DNA of 64,000 nucleotides from Microbotryum silenes-acaulis (Eukaryota > Basidiomycota > Microbotryomycetes > Microbotryales > Microbotryaceae): NCBI GenBank assembly GCA_003665825.1, contig QPFY01000016.1:496001-560000 (forward strand), given 5' to 3'. The notes below the pieces were generated by a model, which did not search any database, had not been told where the DNA came from, and saw only the letters and a list, made by a program, of their open reading frames with translations. The position numbers were made by a program, and so were the translations under genes. Shown here piece by piece: positions 49,941 to 62,167 of the stretch (position 1 is the first letter of the stretch; each line of letters opens with the position of its first letter).

Positions 49941-51264
49941 ATGTCGTGAGTTTGTCGGTCATGCAAAAAGCCATATACGCATGCTCCTGACTCCGTCCCC
50001 AACACATCTCCACAGCTCCACCGTTCCCGCGATCGATGTGTCCGAGCTCGCGGCGACTCAAACCGCCGGCTACAAGGTGCGCCGTACTTCACGGCAGTCC
50101 AGCTGGCATTAGGTATTGAAAGCTGATGATGGTTACGTTCGCGTTCCAGGTCGGAGCGGAAAGATCCTTGGCCGAATTAGCCGAGGCAAGTTGCTACGCG
50201 TCACCTTTCAGAGTGCCGGACAGGCGTCACGTTGTCGTGGGGGAGCCATCCTCCGCTGCCTCTCCGTCGTGTGGGGGGGCGGTCGACGTGGATAGCACCG
50301 ATGGTCGCGCCTGAGCAATCTACGCGCTCGACACCGGGTCTGTAGCTGACCCTTTCCCGTTGTTGGTCTGTGTACGGTGCAGTTGGACAAGGAGGACGAA
50401 TCATTGGCTAAGTGGAAGGCGTCGTTGGGGCTGGATGCGAATGCCGTAGCCAGTGGTTCAGCAGGTCCGTTCAGCCATCCATCTCACTCACGCGACGTTT
50501 GCACGTCACGCTCGCCGTCGGCGACGCGTGTCAGCCCCTGGACGCGTGTGAGGGAGGAGATGACGATGCTGATAGAATTATCTGTTATATGAGCTGCAGC
50601 CGGGCCCAAAGTGGAGATGATCTCCCTCACGCTCACGTCGAACCGACCGGCAGGACCTATCGTGCTCGACTTGAAGGACCCTAAACAATTGGCTGGCGCG
50701 GCTCGTAAGTCCGCGGAGGAATGATGTTGCTGGCAAGGAAATCACTTGGAGTGGAAAGCTAATGAAATTCATTCGCGACCTCTTTGTAGCCGTCGTAATC
50801 AAGGAAGGGTCCGAGTACACGGTCGAGATCAAATTTCTCGTCAAGTCAGTGCCCGATGCTTTTCAGTGTCCTCGTTGTGCATCGTCTCGGGCCACTCACG
50901 ACTCTCTCTCTATCCCACCAGATCTCTGGCCGCGGGTCTCAAATACATCCACGTCGCCAAACGCATGGGTCTCTCGGACAAACTCGAACACATGATCGGA
51001 TCGCGAGGCCCTTCCCCCCACCCCGTCGTCGCTAAGTTGCCGACCGAGGAAGCACCGAGTGGGATGCTGGCGAGGGGAAAGTATGTCGTCAGGTCACGCG
51101 TCATCGATGATGATGGGGCTGTCTATCGTGAGTTTTTGGAAGATGTTTCGTTGGGGCCAAGTTCTGTCCGGAGCTTGAACTGCGATTGTTGGCTGACTCT
51201 CAGCCTCGACACTTTGCTCACAGTCGACGCGACTTGGCAATTCGAACTCAAGAAGGATTGGTAA
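49941..51264 (+). CDS. RDI1: Rho GDP-dissociation inhibitor
   Basis: Eight exons: 49941-49945, 50016-50076, 50150-50185, 50383-50464, 50600-50704, 50790-50844, 50922-51127 and 51224-51264, about 196 aa, the usual size. Family features in order: the N-terminal helix SLAELAELDKEDESLAKWK, the immunoglobulin-like fold with MISLTLTSNRPAGPIVLDL, VVIKEGSEYTVEIKF, AAGLKYIHVAKRMGL, MIGSRGPSPHP, EEAPSGMLARGKY and the end ATWQFELKKDW. It extracts prenylated Rho/Cdc42 GTPases from membranes and keeps them GDP-bound in the cytosol. The first coding exon is only five bases (ATG plus TC). Intron 3 has a GC donor: GAG|GCAAGT at 50186, and reading it as intron joins LAELAE to LDKEDES exactly as in the family. 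Confidence 0.93.
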
Positions 51265-52179
51265 TTCCATCTCCTTGCTGCGTATTCTCGAAACAAAAAA
51301 ACACGAACTCACGGGCTATCCTCCGGGTCATGCCCATCAATGCGCACGCCGCGCCTACCTACCTACTTGTCGATCGACCAATCTTCGTTTCCCTAGTCTC
51401 CGTTAGAAGCTATCTTTTCCGCACGGTCTTCACTTTATTTCAATCTACTGCATTGCAAGGCCTTACTCGTTAGTAATTCATTTTCGTGAGATGCTCGTCG
51501 GCTGTTACCGAGCCGAGAACCAGGTACGCTCAAAGGTGCTGCGGCCTTGCCACGCCCGCTCGGACTCGCCGAGTTTTCGTATCCGAGGCACACCGGAGGC
51601 ACCTTCCGTGACATGCTTGCGTCCGCTGTCAAGAGCTCGAACGTGAGAAGCTTTTTAATAGACCCAAAATTTGTAACAGACGTAGAATCGTCCTGAAGTC
51701 CGGGCAACCGAGCTCTCAAGGTCAACGGCGCCTGAGCCATTCACGCTAGCTCCATCTGGAGCTCTTTAAAATTCCACGTGCAGCGCGGGCAGGCGGATCT
51801 AGATCACTGACTAACTCAGAAGAGAGCTTCAACCTCTTGGTGCGTTGTCTGGGCCTGAAGTCGCTCTCTTTTGTCCCAACGTGCGGCGTTGCAAAGAGGA
51901 GCCTTTTCAATCCCGCAAGATGGCCTTTCCTGCGCATCGCTGGACGATCTCTGCGCTTGGCTTCTGCGCCTCCGGTTGGTGGCTCCAAGCCTCCTGTGCC
52001 CAAAGCCAAGACTTCAGTAGGTTTTTGCTCGCCTCGGCTTGACTCGAGTCATGACAGAGTCCTGCACTTCTTCCAGTGGCCTTCCACCCATCTGTGGTCC
52101 ACAACATACGAACCACTCAACATCCTCGAAGCACCGACTCAACATCAACACCGAGGTTATAGCAGCACACTACCCGATC
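51265..52179. other. Intergenic region downstream of RhoGDI
   Basis: Only short unconserved frames were seen. The right part is the likely upstream region of the HSF-like locus. Confidence 0.45.
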
Positions 52180-52479
52180 ATGTTCGGCGCGACCGCCCGT
52201 CCGATCTACTATTCTCCCGATGCGCAATCTGATCTCGAAAGCGAGATCTCTCCAATGAGCACCTTCTACGTCGGAGATGCGCCAGCATACCGACCCATTC
52301 CTCCCCGTCCGCCCACGCTAAACTACTACAAGTACGCCTTCAAAAGCCCTACAATCCGACCCCCACACTGTTCAAATGCAGTGACCGCCACCGGCGCTTC
52401 CCGGGACGACGCAGCACGACCTTTCTCCGCGCTTCCACGAATCAGGCATCCGTCACCTCGAGACCTTATTCCAGACTAG
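52180..52479 (+). CDS. Small hypothetical ORF, possibly a 5' exon of the HSF-like gene
   Basis: ATG 52180 opens a frame of 99 codons (start MFGATARPIYYSPDAQSD) with a Pro/Tyr-rich composition and a stop at 52477-52479. It is on the same strand as, and 200 bp upstream of, the HSF-domain gene. No family was recognised, and no clean splice joining it to the HSF exon was found. It may be a short gene, an upstream exon or chance. Confidence 0.3.
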   Translation: MFGATARPIYYSPDAQSDLESEISPMSTFYVGDAPAYRPIPPRPPTLNYYKYAFKSPTIRPPHCSNAVTATGASRDDAARPFSALPRIRHPSPRDLIPD

Positions 52480-52681
52480 GGCTCGGGGGGCGCTCCGCGC
52501 CCACCTCCCGGACCGTGGGGGGAGAAGAAAAGATCGGCGCGCGCGCGCGGCTGAGAACCTTATTTAGTCGTGCATTTTTTTATGTAGATGTAGATACCCG
52601 CGTCCACTGGCGCCTCACGGATCTGACCTCGCCGGGGCACTTCAAGGAGCCTCGCCAGCGATCTCCCGCGAGCCTGGACCG

Positions 52682-53620
52682 ATGGTCTCGATTCCAAAAG
52701 CCCCGGCCGCCGCCGTCGCCGCGTCAACTGTGCGGAGTTCATGTGCCGAATGGGACACCGCCGCCCCCGCTCATCAGTATTCGCTATCGAACGTTCCGAA
52801 ACATCACTTCGAGCTTGGTCCATTGCCCCTCGAGAATGGACCTCGTTTCATCGGGGAACACTCGAGATCGTCTTCTTCGCAATCGTGCTCCACTGATGTC
52901 GCATTGTCGAGGCGGCGCGAAAGTGACCCGCCTTCGAGCGCGGTCACCGACATTCAGGAGCTCTCGGGTTCCGCTCCCGAGCTCCCGCCCGTCGAACCGA
53001 CGCCTTTTATCTCCAAGCTTTCACACATCCTCGAATTGACCGAGCATAGGGAGTACATTAGATGGAGTCGTGATGCAAGTTGTATTTCGTCGAATCGACA
53101 TGGACTATCGCCCCTGCCTTGAACTAACTTGGGCTCAATTACGTTCAATTGTTAGGGCAAGAGCATCATCCTCGCATCACATCATCCCGACTTGCTCAAG
53201 CCTTGTCTCAGTATTTCAAGTACACGACCATCACTTCCTTAATCCGTCAGCTGAATGTGTGTCCTCGACACGATGAGTTCCTCAAGTTTTCCCGAGCTGA
53301 CACCTCCTCCCACCCCGCCACAGATCTACAGCTTCAAGCGCCTCACCACCACCCAGCTCCTCGATGCACTCGACCTAACCCGGCCCACCAAACTCTCCGC
53401 CTCGGACTACTGCGGCTTCGCGCACCCTAAATTCTTTCGACCGACTTTAGGCCGAAGATGTTCCTTGGGGGATTTCAAACCGTTGTCGAAGCAACGGTCG
53501 CGCAAGTCGACGAGACGTCATAGTGCTGGGGACGAACCGAACCTTGGCACGATGAGACACGCCCTTCTGTCTCGAGATCAGAGCTCGATCGGGTATTTCG
53601 GTGATTTGGGCATGCATTAG
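52682..53620 (+). CDS. Small HSF-type DNA-binding domain protein (Sfl1/Mga1-like)
   Basis: Modelled with exons 52682-53078, 53156-53256 and 53324-53620, about 264 aa. The HSF fold is recognisable: PTPFISKLSHILELTEHREY then IRWSRD (helix 1 and the conserved Trp), ALSQYFKYTTITSLIRQLN (recognition helix, the most conserved part) and IYSFKRL, then SASDYCGFAHPKFFRP. HSF-type regulators such as Sfl1, Mga1 and Skn7 control stress and morphogenesis genes. No oligomerisation coiled coil was seen; a basic stretch KQRSRKSTRRH follows the domain. The first junction is doubtful: a GTTGTA donor keeps one frame open, whereas a better-looking GC donor (GAT|GCAAGT, 53075) gives a more HSF-like peptide but breaks the frame before YFK. 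Confidence 0.72.
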
Positions 53621-54004
53621 GTCCGAGAGGTTTTCAGGAGAGGGACTTCTTCTCAGGCTTCGTCATCCTTTTCTGGGCATGTAGTCCTGTCACTGTGTGG
53701 GGTTGACATGGTCACGTATTTTCTACGTCTTTGTACCCTGTATTCATCCAGGACGTATGCCTCTATTCATATCGTAACACAATCTCGCGAACAACATCGC
53801 ACGGGACCTAATAGGGTTTTACAGAGAGAGGAATCTCAATGTTACGACAATGCTGGAAGATACGGAAAGAAGAACACGAGGTAGGTATGCGGTACGAGAG
53901 AGAAGAAAAACATCCAGATATGGGGAGTTGAGCCCCTTGCGATAAAGAAACTCCCCGAAGGAAGAGAAAGAGAACCGAAAGGGAGGGAAAGGAAAGATGG
54001 TGAT
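53621..54004. other. Intergenic region between convergent genes
   Basis: Contains the 3' ends of the HSF-like gene and of the glycine decarboxylase gene. Nothing else was seen. Confidence 0.5.
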
Positions 54005-57000
54005 CTACGACGCGTACTCATCAACGGTACCGCACTCGCAGACTAGGTTTCGGTCACCGTAGGAATCATCGACTCTCGAAACGGAAGGCCAGAACTTCCT
54101 CTGCCTCAAGCGCTTGTCGGGGTAAGCTGCCTCCTCGCGAGAGTACGGTCTGTTCCACTCGTTCGCCATGACGACTTGTTGCGTGTGGGGGGCGTTCTTG
54201 ATGATGTTGTTGTCGCGAGGTTGCTTGCCCGCGGCGATCTCGTCGGCCTCTTGGCGGATCTTAATCATGGCGTCGCAGAACATGTCTATGTCCCGAAGAC
54301 CCTCGGACTCGGTAGGCTCGATCAACATCGCAGTGTTCAGCGGCCACGAGCAAGTAGGGGGGTGGATACCAAAATCCTGTAGGGTTGATGAAGCGGTGCA
54401 TGTTAGCAGCTGCAAGTCATCGCGGAGAAAGAAGCTCTATATGCATACCTGGAGACGCTTGGCAAAGTCCATGACCTTCAATCCAGCACTGTCGTCGAAC
54501 TCGGCCAAGTCGATGATGAACTCGTGAGCGCACCGACCTTGCTCGTTGACGAACTTAACACGGTAGTAAGGCTCTAGGCGCTTCATGGCATAGTTGGCGT
54601 TGAGCAAAGCAACCTTGGTGGCATGAGTGAGACCGTCACCTCCCAACATCTTGATATAAGCCCATGAGATGGACAAGATCGACGCCGATCCGAAGGGCGC
54701 AGCGGAGATTGGACCGATCGGCTCGGAGCCACCGGTCGGGATGACGGGGTGGGACGGGAGGTAAGGCGTGAGGTGTTCGGCGCAGCAGATGGGGCCCATA
54801 CCGGGTCCTCCTCCACCGTGAGGGATACCGAACGTCTTATGCAAGTTGAGATGGCACACATCACCACCAACGCGACCGGGCGAGGTGAGACCGATCATGG
54901 CGTTGAAGTTGGCACCGTCGAGGTAGACTTGACCGCCAGCCTCGTGGATGATCTTGCACGCCTCTTCAACACCGCTCTCGAACACACCGTAGGTCGAGGG
55001 GTAAGTGATCATGAAGGCGGAGAGGTTGTCACGGTGCTGATCGGCCTTGAGCTTGAGATCCTTAAGGTCGAGGTAGCCGGTCGACAAGACCTTGACGGGC
55101 ACGACCTTCATACCAGACATGATTGCCGAAGCAGGGTTCGTTCCGTGAGCCGAGACAGGCACAAGGCAGATATCTCGGTGTTGGTCGCCTCGGGCGTGAT
55201 GGTACGCCCTGATGACGGACAGACCGGCGTACTCTCCTTGTGCACCAGAGTTGGGCTGGAGAGAGCACCCTGGCAAGCCAGTCATGGTCGAAAGATCTCG
55301 AGCGAGGTCTTCCATCATCTCGAGGTAGCCAATCGTCTGTTCCGGCGGGGCGAAGGGGTGCATCTTGCTGAACTCGGCCCAGGTCAAGGGGGTCATCGAC
55401 GTGGTCGAGTTGAGCTTCATGGTGCACGAGCCCAACGGGATCATCGAGTGGACGAGCGAGAGATCCTTGTCCTGGAGGTGGTGCATGTAGCGCAAGATGT
55501 CGGTCTCGGAGTGGTACGAGTTCCAAACGGATTGAGTCAAGAAAGGCGATGTTCGGGCAAGATCGGCAGGGATGGCGGGAGATTTGTGGGCCGGGATATT
55601 GTGTCCCGACGAGGCCTTGCCCTCTGCTGACGACATTCGGCCGGGGGCTTGAATGCCGAGCTTATCAGCGTAAGCGACAAGCGTCTCGAGCGTATAGGGG
55701 ACGTCCTTGGTGCGACCGCGGACGCTGACAAACACATTCATCAAGTCGACGATGTCCTCGAGCGAGTTGCTCTCATCAAACGTGAGGGCGACGTGGTCAG
55801 AGTCGACGCGTCGCAAGTTGATGTGCTCGCGCTCGGCAGCTTCGTGGACCAACGAGGCAGCGACACCATTGAGTCGGATAGTGAGCGTGTCAAAGTAGGT
55901 CTCGTTCACGACGCTGTGACCGAGGGACTCGATTCCGGCGGCAACGACTCGCGTGATGCCATGAACTTTCTCGGCGATTTGGCGCAGACCCTCGGGGCCG
56001 TGGTAGACGGCGTACATGGCCGAGATGTTCGCAAGGAGAGCTTGGGCAGTGCAGATGTTACTCGTCGCCTTCTCGCGGCGAATATGTTGCTCACGCGTCT
56101 GCAACGCGAGTCGGTAGGCGGGACGGCCCTCGGCATCCTTGGACAGACCGATGAGACGACCGGGCATGCGGCGCTTGAGCGCATCGGTGCAAGCGAAGAA
56201 GGCGGCGTGGGGACCTCCGAAGCCCATGGGCACACCGAAACGAGCGCTGTTACCGAAAATCATATCGCAACCCCATTCGCCGGGGGGCTTGAGCATCGTC
56301 AAGGCCAAAAAGTCGGTCGCACAAGTGACGAGACCGCCGATCTTGTGGGTTCGGTCGGCGATGTCCTTCCAGTCCGCGACCTCACCACGCATCTCGGGGT
56401 ACTGCAACAATATACCCATCACGTCCTTGGCGCGTGACGGGTCCTCCTCGGCTTGCTGGAGCAGCTTGTTGACGTTGCCAACGCGAATCTTGATTCCGAA
56501 GGGCTCGGCGCGGGTCTTGACGACCGCGATGGTCTGGGGGTTGACACCTCGGTCGACGAGGAAAGTGCGGCGCTTCTCGCGCAATTGACCGAAAGCCATG
56601 ATCATGGCTTCAGCAGCCGCAGTACCCTCATCGAGGAGGGAAGCGTTGGCAATATCCATCCCGGTGAGCGAAGTCGTCATGGTCTGAAAGTTGATGAGCG
56701 ACTCCAGACGACCTGAAGCACCAGTTGACACGTTAGTGGAATTCAGCGATTGTCCCGGTTCTAGTGCACCTTTGTGATTTACCTTGGGAGATCTCGGCCT
56801 GATAGGGAGAATACTGAGAGAACCATCCATGGTTCTCGCTACGAAGGGTACGAGTAGATCGCTACGGTGAGGAGCAGCTCTTGCAGGCATGTGAATACCG
56901 AGTTGCAACTCACAGAACATTTCTGAGAATGACAGGAGGCACAACCTGTGTAGAGAAAGCCGCCGAACCGGGTTTCAGCCTCGTTCCTACCCGGTTCACT

Positions 57001-57738
57001 TTTGTTTCCTCCGGCGCCGCAGCAGACTCGATCTCCGGAAATCGCTCCTTCCGGTGGACCGGTTCGCGCCGACGGGAAGCCGCCCGCCCGCGCCTGTGAT
57101 AAGAGCACACATCCGGGCTGGGGCACGATAACTCGGGGAATCCGCTCGCGTCGGGCGGCAAGGCGATAAGCTCTTCGAAGGGAGAAATATTAAGAGTGAC
57201 CTACAGCTTGGTGGTAGCCTAACCCAATGAAAGATCGGTGCACTCGGTTCTTCTTGGCGAGCTCAGTCGCACGGCGCAAGAGTTCCTGCTCGCTGAGCGC
57301 AACGATCGCGCGACCTCCCGTCTCGGAAACTTCTTGATCGCTAATACGGATCGAAGAAGGGACGCAGTCGTTGATGAAGGCGTCCATCGATGTGTAGCCG
57401 AGCGTGTCGAGCATCTTCTCGATCGACGCCGGCTGGGGGCCGACATGTCGACGCGTGAACGTGTCGAGCGGTGCGAAGACGGAGCCCCGCGAGGCGACCG
57501 CGTTGACCTTGCGAGTAGGTGGCTTGGACGACGACTCGGTCGCCAACGTACGGTATGATCCTGCTGCTCGTACTTCGGATGCAGCGGATGCGGGGCTTAA
57601 GGGACCGGAGCGGGCGGCCGAGTGCAGCCACGCCGTCGTCACAGCCGGTGATCGCCTCGAGGCACCACCCAGACTGGCGGTAGCGGCCATGCGGAGCGAC
57701 TGGCCCGCCTTGAGGTTGCAGCGGTTCATCATCATCAT
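54005..57738 (-). CDS. GCV2: Glycine dehydrogenase (decarboxylating), P-protein, mitochondrial
   Basis: Five exons on the minus strand: 57738-57205, 56945-56914, 56838-56783, 56712-54449 and 54376-54005, about 1085 aa. The N-terminus (MMMM, then Arg/Ser/Ala-rich and without acids) looks like a mitochondrial presequence. The enzyme decarboxylates glycine with PLP and passes the aminomethyl group to lipoyl H-protein in the glycine cleavage system, feeding one-carbon folate. Key stretches: FTRRHVGP, PPVILRNVLENHGWFSQYSP, SLLDEGTAAAEAM, and the PLP-lysine motif HLNLHKTFGIPHGGGGPG. The end SREEAAYPDKRLRQRKFWPS is also typical. Exons 2 and 3 are only 32 and 56 nt, and the first intron (259 nt) is long. 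ATG 57738, the first of four consecutive ATG codons, was chosen. Confidence 0.95.
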
Positions 57739-58300
57739 TCTGCTTGACACGGACTACAACCCGTGCAACGACGAAATAGGTGGCGGCGGGACAAGCAAAG
57801 TGGGTGGCGAGGTGGTCAAGAGCCAAACCCGTTGCGGGGCCAATCTCGAGTCTAGTCTGGTCGATAGATTTTTTCATGTTGCCTTTTGTTGACAAGAGAG
57901 AAGCCGGCGCCAGGCCAACAGGGGCGCTGTCGATCCGACTCGAAGGCTTGAAGGCGAGCGAAGCGCGTGGCCGGCTGGGTCCGGAGGTCGCTCGACGCTC
58001 ATCCGGTCTCGTTCGCAACTGGCTCAGTTGACAGTGTGAATGAGAGTACGTGCAATTGTATATTAAACTTAGGATATAGAGGCACGCTAAGACAGGAACT
58101 TTCGTAGAGATAAGGAACGATGTGATCGCCGACAGCGACTCAAGCGGGGCACAAGGGGGGGGGGGAGCAAGACGGGAATAGAGAGAAGCCCACGGCTGTC
58201 GGATATTTTATAACCAAGGCGAAGGCAAAAATATAAACAACACAATAACAAGATTGCCGGGATCAAGGGGACGAGGGGAGCGGGTTGGCAGCGACGGCAT
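57739..58300. other. Intergenic region with a poly-G run
   Basis: Upstream region of GCV2 and 3' end of the Slm1-like gene, both on the minus strand. A run of about 14 G lies at 58155-58168. No gene was seen. Confidence 0.5.
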
Positions 58301-60717
58301 TTACGACGATGACGACGTCGACGCGTGATTCTTGGTCGGCTCAGCGAGGGCAGGAGGACCGCTCTTGACGCCATCCTTTTCGGCAACGGCGACGTTGTTG
58401 GTGTTACCGGCGTATGTAGGCAACGTCTCGGCTTTGCCTTGACCCGACTCCGACTCCGACTCCGTAATAGCATGCTCGGCGCCGGCGTGGTCCAAGGGCG
58501 AGGTGGCGTTAGAACCGACGGCCGGAGTGGTGGGTGCGGTTCGGATAGCTCGGGCCTCATCATCCTCCTCTTCGGCGCTCGATCCTCCAGACTCCTCTTC
58601 GTCCTCCTCTGGGTGGAGCGCGGCCGTAGGGACGGGCGTGGTCAAGTCTTGACCGCCCTCGACTGGCAGACCGACCTGAGCCACGGCGACGTCGACGGGC
58701 GTGACGAGGGCGAGCTTGGCCTTGGGAACCTGCGTTTTGGTCTCGCGCGTGAGCTGGTCCATCTCCTTCCACCATCCCATCATCTCGGCGTGAGTGCGAG
58801 CGCGGAACGTGTAGGCGATCTCCTTGCCGCCGAAGCGGAGCGAGTTTTTGACCTTGGACTCGAACGACGACTTGACGGCCTTGTTGCCCTCGACGTGGAA
58901 CTTGTGCGACTTGTCGCTCTCGCCGCTGGGAGGGCCGAGAACGCACTCGGGCAAGAAGAGCGAGAAACCAGGAGCGGAGGCGTCGGACCTGCTGCTCGTC
59001 TTGCGCTCGTGCAAGTAGCCGGAAGGAGTGAGGATGTAGTACGACTCCGCGTAAGACTTGGTAAAGCGTTTCTTGCGCTCGAGGTGGCCTTTCTTGATCG
59101 ATTGCGACGCGGCGTGGTCGAGACCGGGGAAGACGATGGCGTCAACGCTGCGCGTTGGCGCGTTGACGTCGAGGAGGGCGCCCTCCTTGGCAGACCACTG
59201 ACGGACGAGAAAAGACTTGGATAAGTATGCTTGAAAAGACGCGTGCTATGGAGAATATTCCCATGGAAACCCACAAATTCGTACTCGGCCGTAGGGGAGA
59301 CTTTTTGGAGCGACTCGCCAATGGCCTTGGTCAACTTGGCAAACTCGTCATCCTTTGTGGCCTTGGCCTCGTCGAACAGCTTGCAGGCGGACTGGATCGA
59401 CTTGGCGATGCCCTCCTCGAACGCGGGCTGTTGCTGCTGGAAGCGGATGAGAGCAGCTTGGAGGTCGTCTATTCAGGCCAATTTAGTCCGAGTCAGCCAA
59501 ATGGTGGAAGCTAGAGGTATCGCACCGGTCCTACTCACTCTCTTTGTGGATCTGCTTCTTCAGTTGGGTCTGCACGAGCGAGTGCGTGAGGTAACTGCGG
59601 TGCGAGGAACAGGGGACGCTTGAGCAAACCTCACAAACACGTGAAGCTGTGTCCTTCATAACTCACGGGTCGTGTTGGGGCAACATGGGGGAGTCCGAGG
59701 ACTCGTAGGTTTCAATGCCGGTTTGCAATTGAGTCAAAAGCTGGGTCGAGTTGGCGCGCTGTGGCATAAAACGTGAACAGGGTCAATTCCAAGACTTATA
59801 GCGCCACCGGCTCGCACAGTCAGAGCAACGGCTAACCTCCTTCTCAACGTCATCGGCGAGGAGAGACGCCTCCTTCTCAAGGGCGGCGATGTGAGCCTTG
59901 ATTTCGGCTCGGACGCCTTGAAGCTCCTTGACGACCGTCTTCTCGATGGTCTCGCCAAAGTTGGAGTGGGCCTCGGCCAGAACTTTGGTCTGGTCGCGGA
60001 CCGAGTACAAGATCTCTTGCCATCCGCCTTCACCGAGGAACTGGTGGCCTGTGAAGGGAAACGGCGAGTTGAAAGGGTGTCAGAACAACTGAAGCTGAGA
60101 GTTGTGAGTATTACAGAATTGCTTCATTCTCCAAGCCCCCGCGGGTCTCGAGGGACTACGGAAGGGCCTCGGGCTATGTGACGCCGGGGAGGTGGCACCC
60201 AAGGGTGACGATCAATCTCGCCGGGAGATGATCGGTGTATCCCGCCACACATCACGCAGGCGGTGGAAGGATCATTTTCAGGCAGCACACTCACCCTCAT
60301 GGAAAGGAACTTGGATGGTCTCCTGGAGCGCAAGGGTCGCCTTTGCGGTGGTGTGCTGGATCGCGGCGAGGCCCTCGAAGTAGTGCAGCAGCGACTTGTC
60401 GACGTGCTTCCATTGCTGGCATCGGTCGATCAAGGTGTGGTCGAGTCGGAGAGATCCTCCTATGAGTCCAGGAGATAAACGGGGTGTGGTCAATCTAGGT
60501 GCAATAGAAACGCTGGGAGCGTGGCGAACGAGAGCGCAGCATCGCCGCCTCTTCGATCGTCGTCACATCCGCGACCGGGCCGACCAGGGTCGTCGTCGGG
60601 TGGGGGGCGCTTTGTCTAAGCCCGAGAGGCGAGCGGCGACTAACCTTCTTTGGGGAGCTGGTGGCCATGGGTCGGCTTCTTGATGCCGACATGCTTGTTC
60701 TGCAGTAAGCGAGACAT
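58301..60717 (-). CDS. Slm1/Slm2-like F-BAR and PH domain protein
   Basis: Seven exons on the minus strand: 60717-60645, 60459-60295, 60048-59837, 59758-59667, 59594-59539, 59468-59275 and 59215-58301, about 568 aa. The N-terminal half is helical and coiled, matching the BAR-like part of Slm proteins (LIDRCQQWKHVDKSLLHYFE, then GGWQEILYSVRDQTKVLAEA). A PH domain follows (HLERKKRFTKSYAESYYILT, then SGYLHERK and FRARTHAEMMGWWKEM). The tail is acidic and Ser/Thr-rich. Yeast Slm1/2 bind PI(4,5)P2 and TORC2 at eisosomes and promote Ypk1 phosphorylation and actin organisation. The last intron uses an AAG acceptor after a GTGGGT donor, which gives EYEF|SFLVRQW as in relatives. Confidence 0.87.
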
Positions 60718-60909
60718 GATGGATAGGGCGAGAGGTTAATGTCGTTTGGATGGGAGGAAGGGGGAGGAGGGAAAGAAAAGTGGCAGCCGGGCATGAGTTA
60801 CGTCGACGTCGGCGGCGCTCTTGCACTTACGTCATAGTTTGGGTAAGGTGGAGGCGATGCTGCGGGCAAATTTCGCCGTACGGGTCAAACGGAGGCGCGT
60901 GGCTCAAAA

Positions 60910-62030
60910 GTCTAGGACGAAACTATGGACAATAAACAGACCAGCGCCAGTTGCTTCTGCCAGGTCTGGACAAAATGACCAAAACATTCTCCCAGGCGCG
61001 GATTGAGGCCGTGGCGAGACGTTCGAATCGAGCCCACATGATGGTCCATCAAGTAATTAAAGAAGGTCGAGAGATGAACTGATAAACAAGCAAAGGATGC
61101 AATACTCGGCGCGATGATGCATGATGTTGAATGCTGAATGATTATGACGATGATCGACCGAGGTTGAGTTCAAGTCGACTCGGGTGCCCCCCTGTGTGAC
61201 CGACCGAGGGCGAGGGGTGAACGTCGCACGAGCTGACTCAACAGGCTTGGAAACTCACTTCTTCCCAACCACGTTCAGAGTCCCGCACAAAGACGGATTG
61301 GAACGTGGTCGATCTCGATGGGAAATGGGTCAAACTCGATCTGGTACAGAGTAACGAACAGTTGGCTTTTCTGACAACACCAGGGTTGCTGAGTGACAAG
61401 GTGAGCGCCTAGTGAGCTCGAGGCGACCTCCTCTGTGCGACCTCGTGCTGTGCGACCGATCGACCGGTGCAAGCAGCAACATCGCACGACGAGCTGACTC
61501 ACTGTTCTCGAGCAGTAGATTGTACACGTCAGTTTGAAGTCAATCGACCTATAGCGGGGCTGTGGAAGGCCAGGGTGATCATGTAGTAGTGGTGGGCTGA
61601 GGTTAGCATAAATCCGAGCGGCATCAGCGGATCAAAGACGGCTCGAAGTGCAATGGGGGAATCGGTCCCACCCCATCGACAACGACGAGCAAGAGCAAGA
61701 GCCGCGAAGGAGAAGGAAAACAATCACGTTTCGGAAACATGCTGACAAGAACACAAACGCATCCAAGGGGGAGCAAGTAGCGTTTGCCGGCCCAAAGTGC
61801 TGAGCCAGGGCCAAGGAGAAGAAATAAGAAGAGAGAGAGAGAGGTGTGCGAGGTGTTATCAACTTGTGGTTGCCTGTGCAGATGAGTCATATCGATGGCG
61901 CTACCACTTCCGATCTTCTCCACCTCTGCCGAGGTCCGAATGCGGCGCGGCGCTGAAGTGAAATCGTGGACAGGGGACCGACTGTGTACCCCACATCGAG
62001 GTCAAAGATCCAGCCCTCGAGGGGCCGAAT
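60910..62030 (-). repeat. Repeat copy C, diverged relative of copies A and B
   Basis: Same orientation as copy A and colinear with it from the shared left edge (ACTATGGACAA, TGCCAGGTCTG) to a breakpoint at 62030/62031, where both read CCGAAT and then part company. Blocks of strong similarity alternate with rewritten segments. The intron-like modules starting GTGAGTCAGCTCGT are kept. On the minus strand, peptides such as MITLAFHSPAIG against MIILTFHSP in A occur around the same place. Decay or divergent coding cannot be told apart without alignments. Confidence 0.75.
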
Positions 62031-62167
62031 TGTTAGAGGTGGGGTCTGAGAGCCTAACTCATTGCTATTAGTCTTGGTTAATACTTTATTCTGCGCGCGC
62101 GCCTATCTTTGTCTTTGCGTCTTTTTTCCTTCTGGGTTCCTTCTCCACGCTATTCTCATCATCTCAC

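Noticed and set aside
51746..52232. Overlapping frames on both strands near 51.8-52.2 kb as a gene
   Set aside because: No conserved motif, no consistent introns, and mutually exclusive frames.
54749..56437. Long plus-strand open frames opposite the glycine decarboxylase gene
   Set aside because: The minus strand holds the fully conserved P-protein; these frames are antisense shadows without recognisable motifs.
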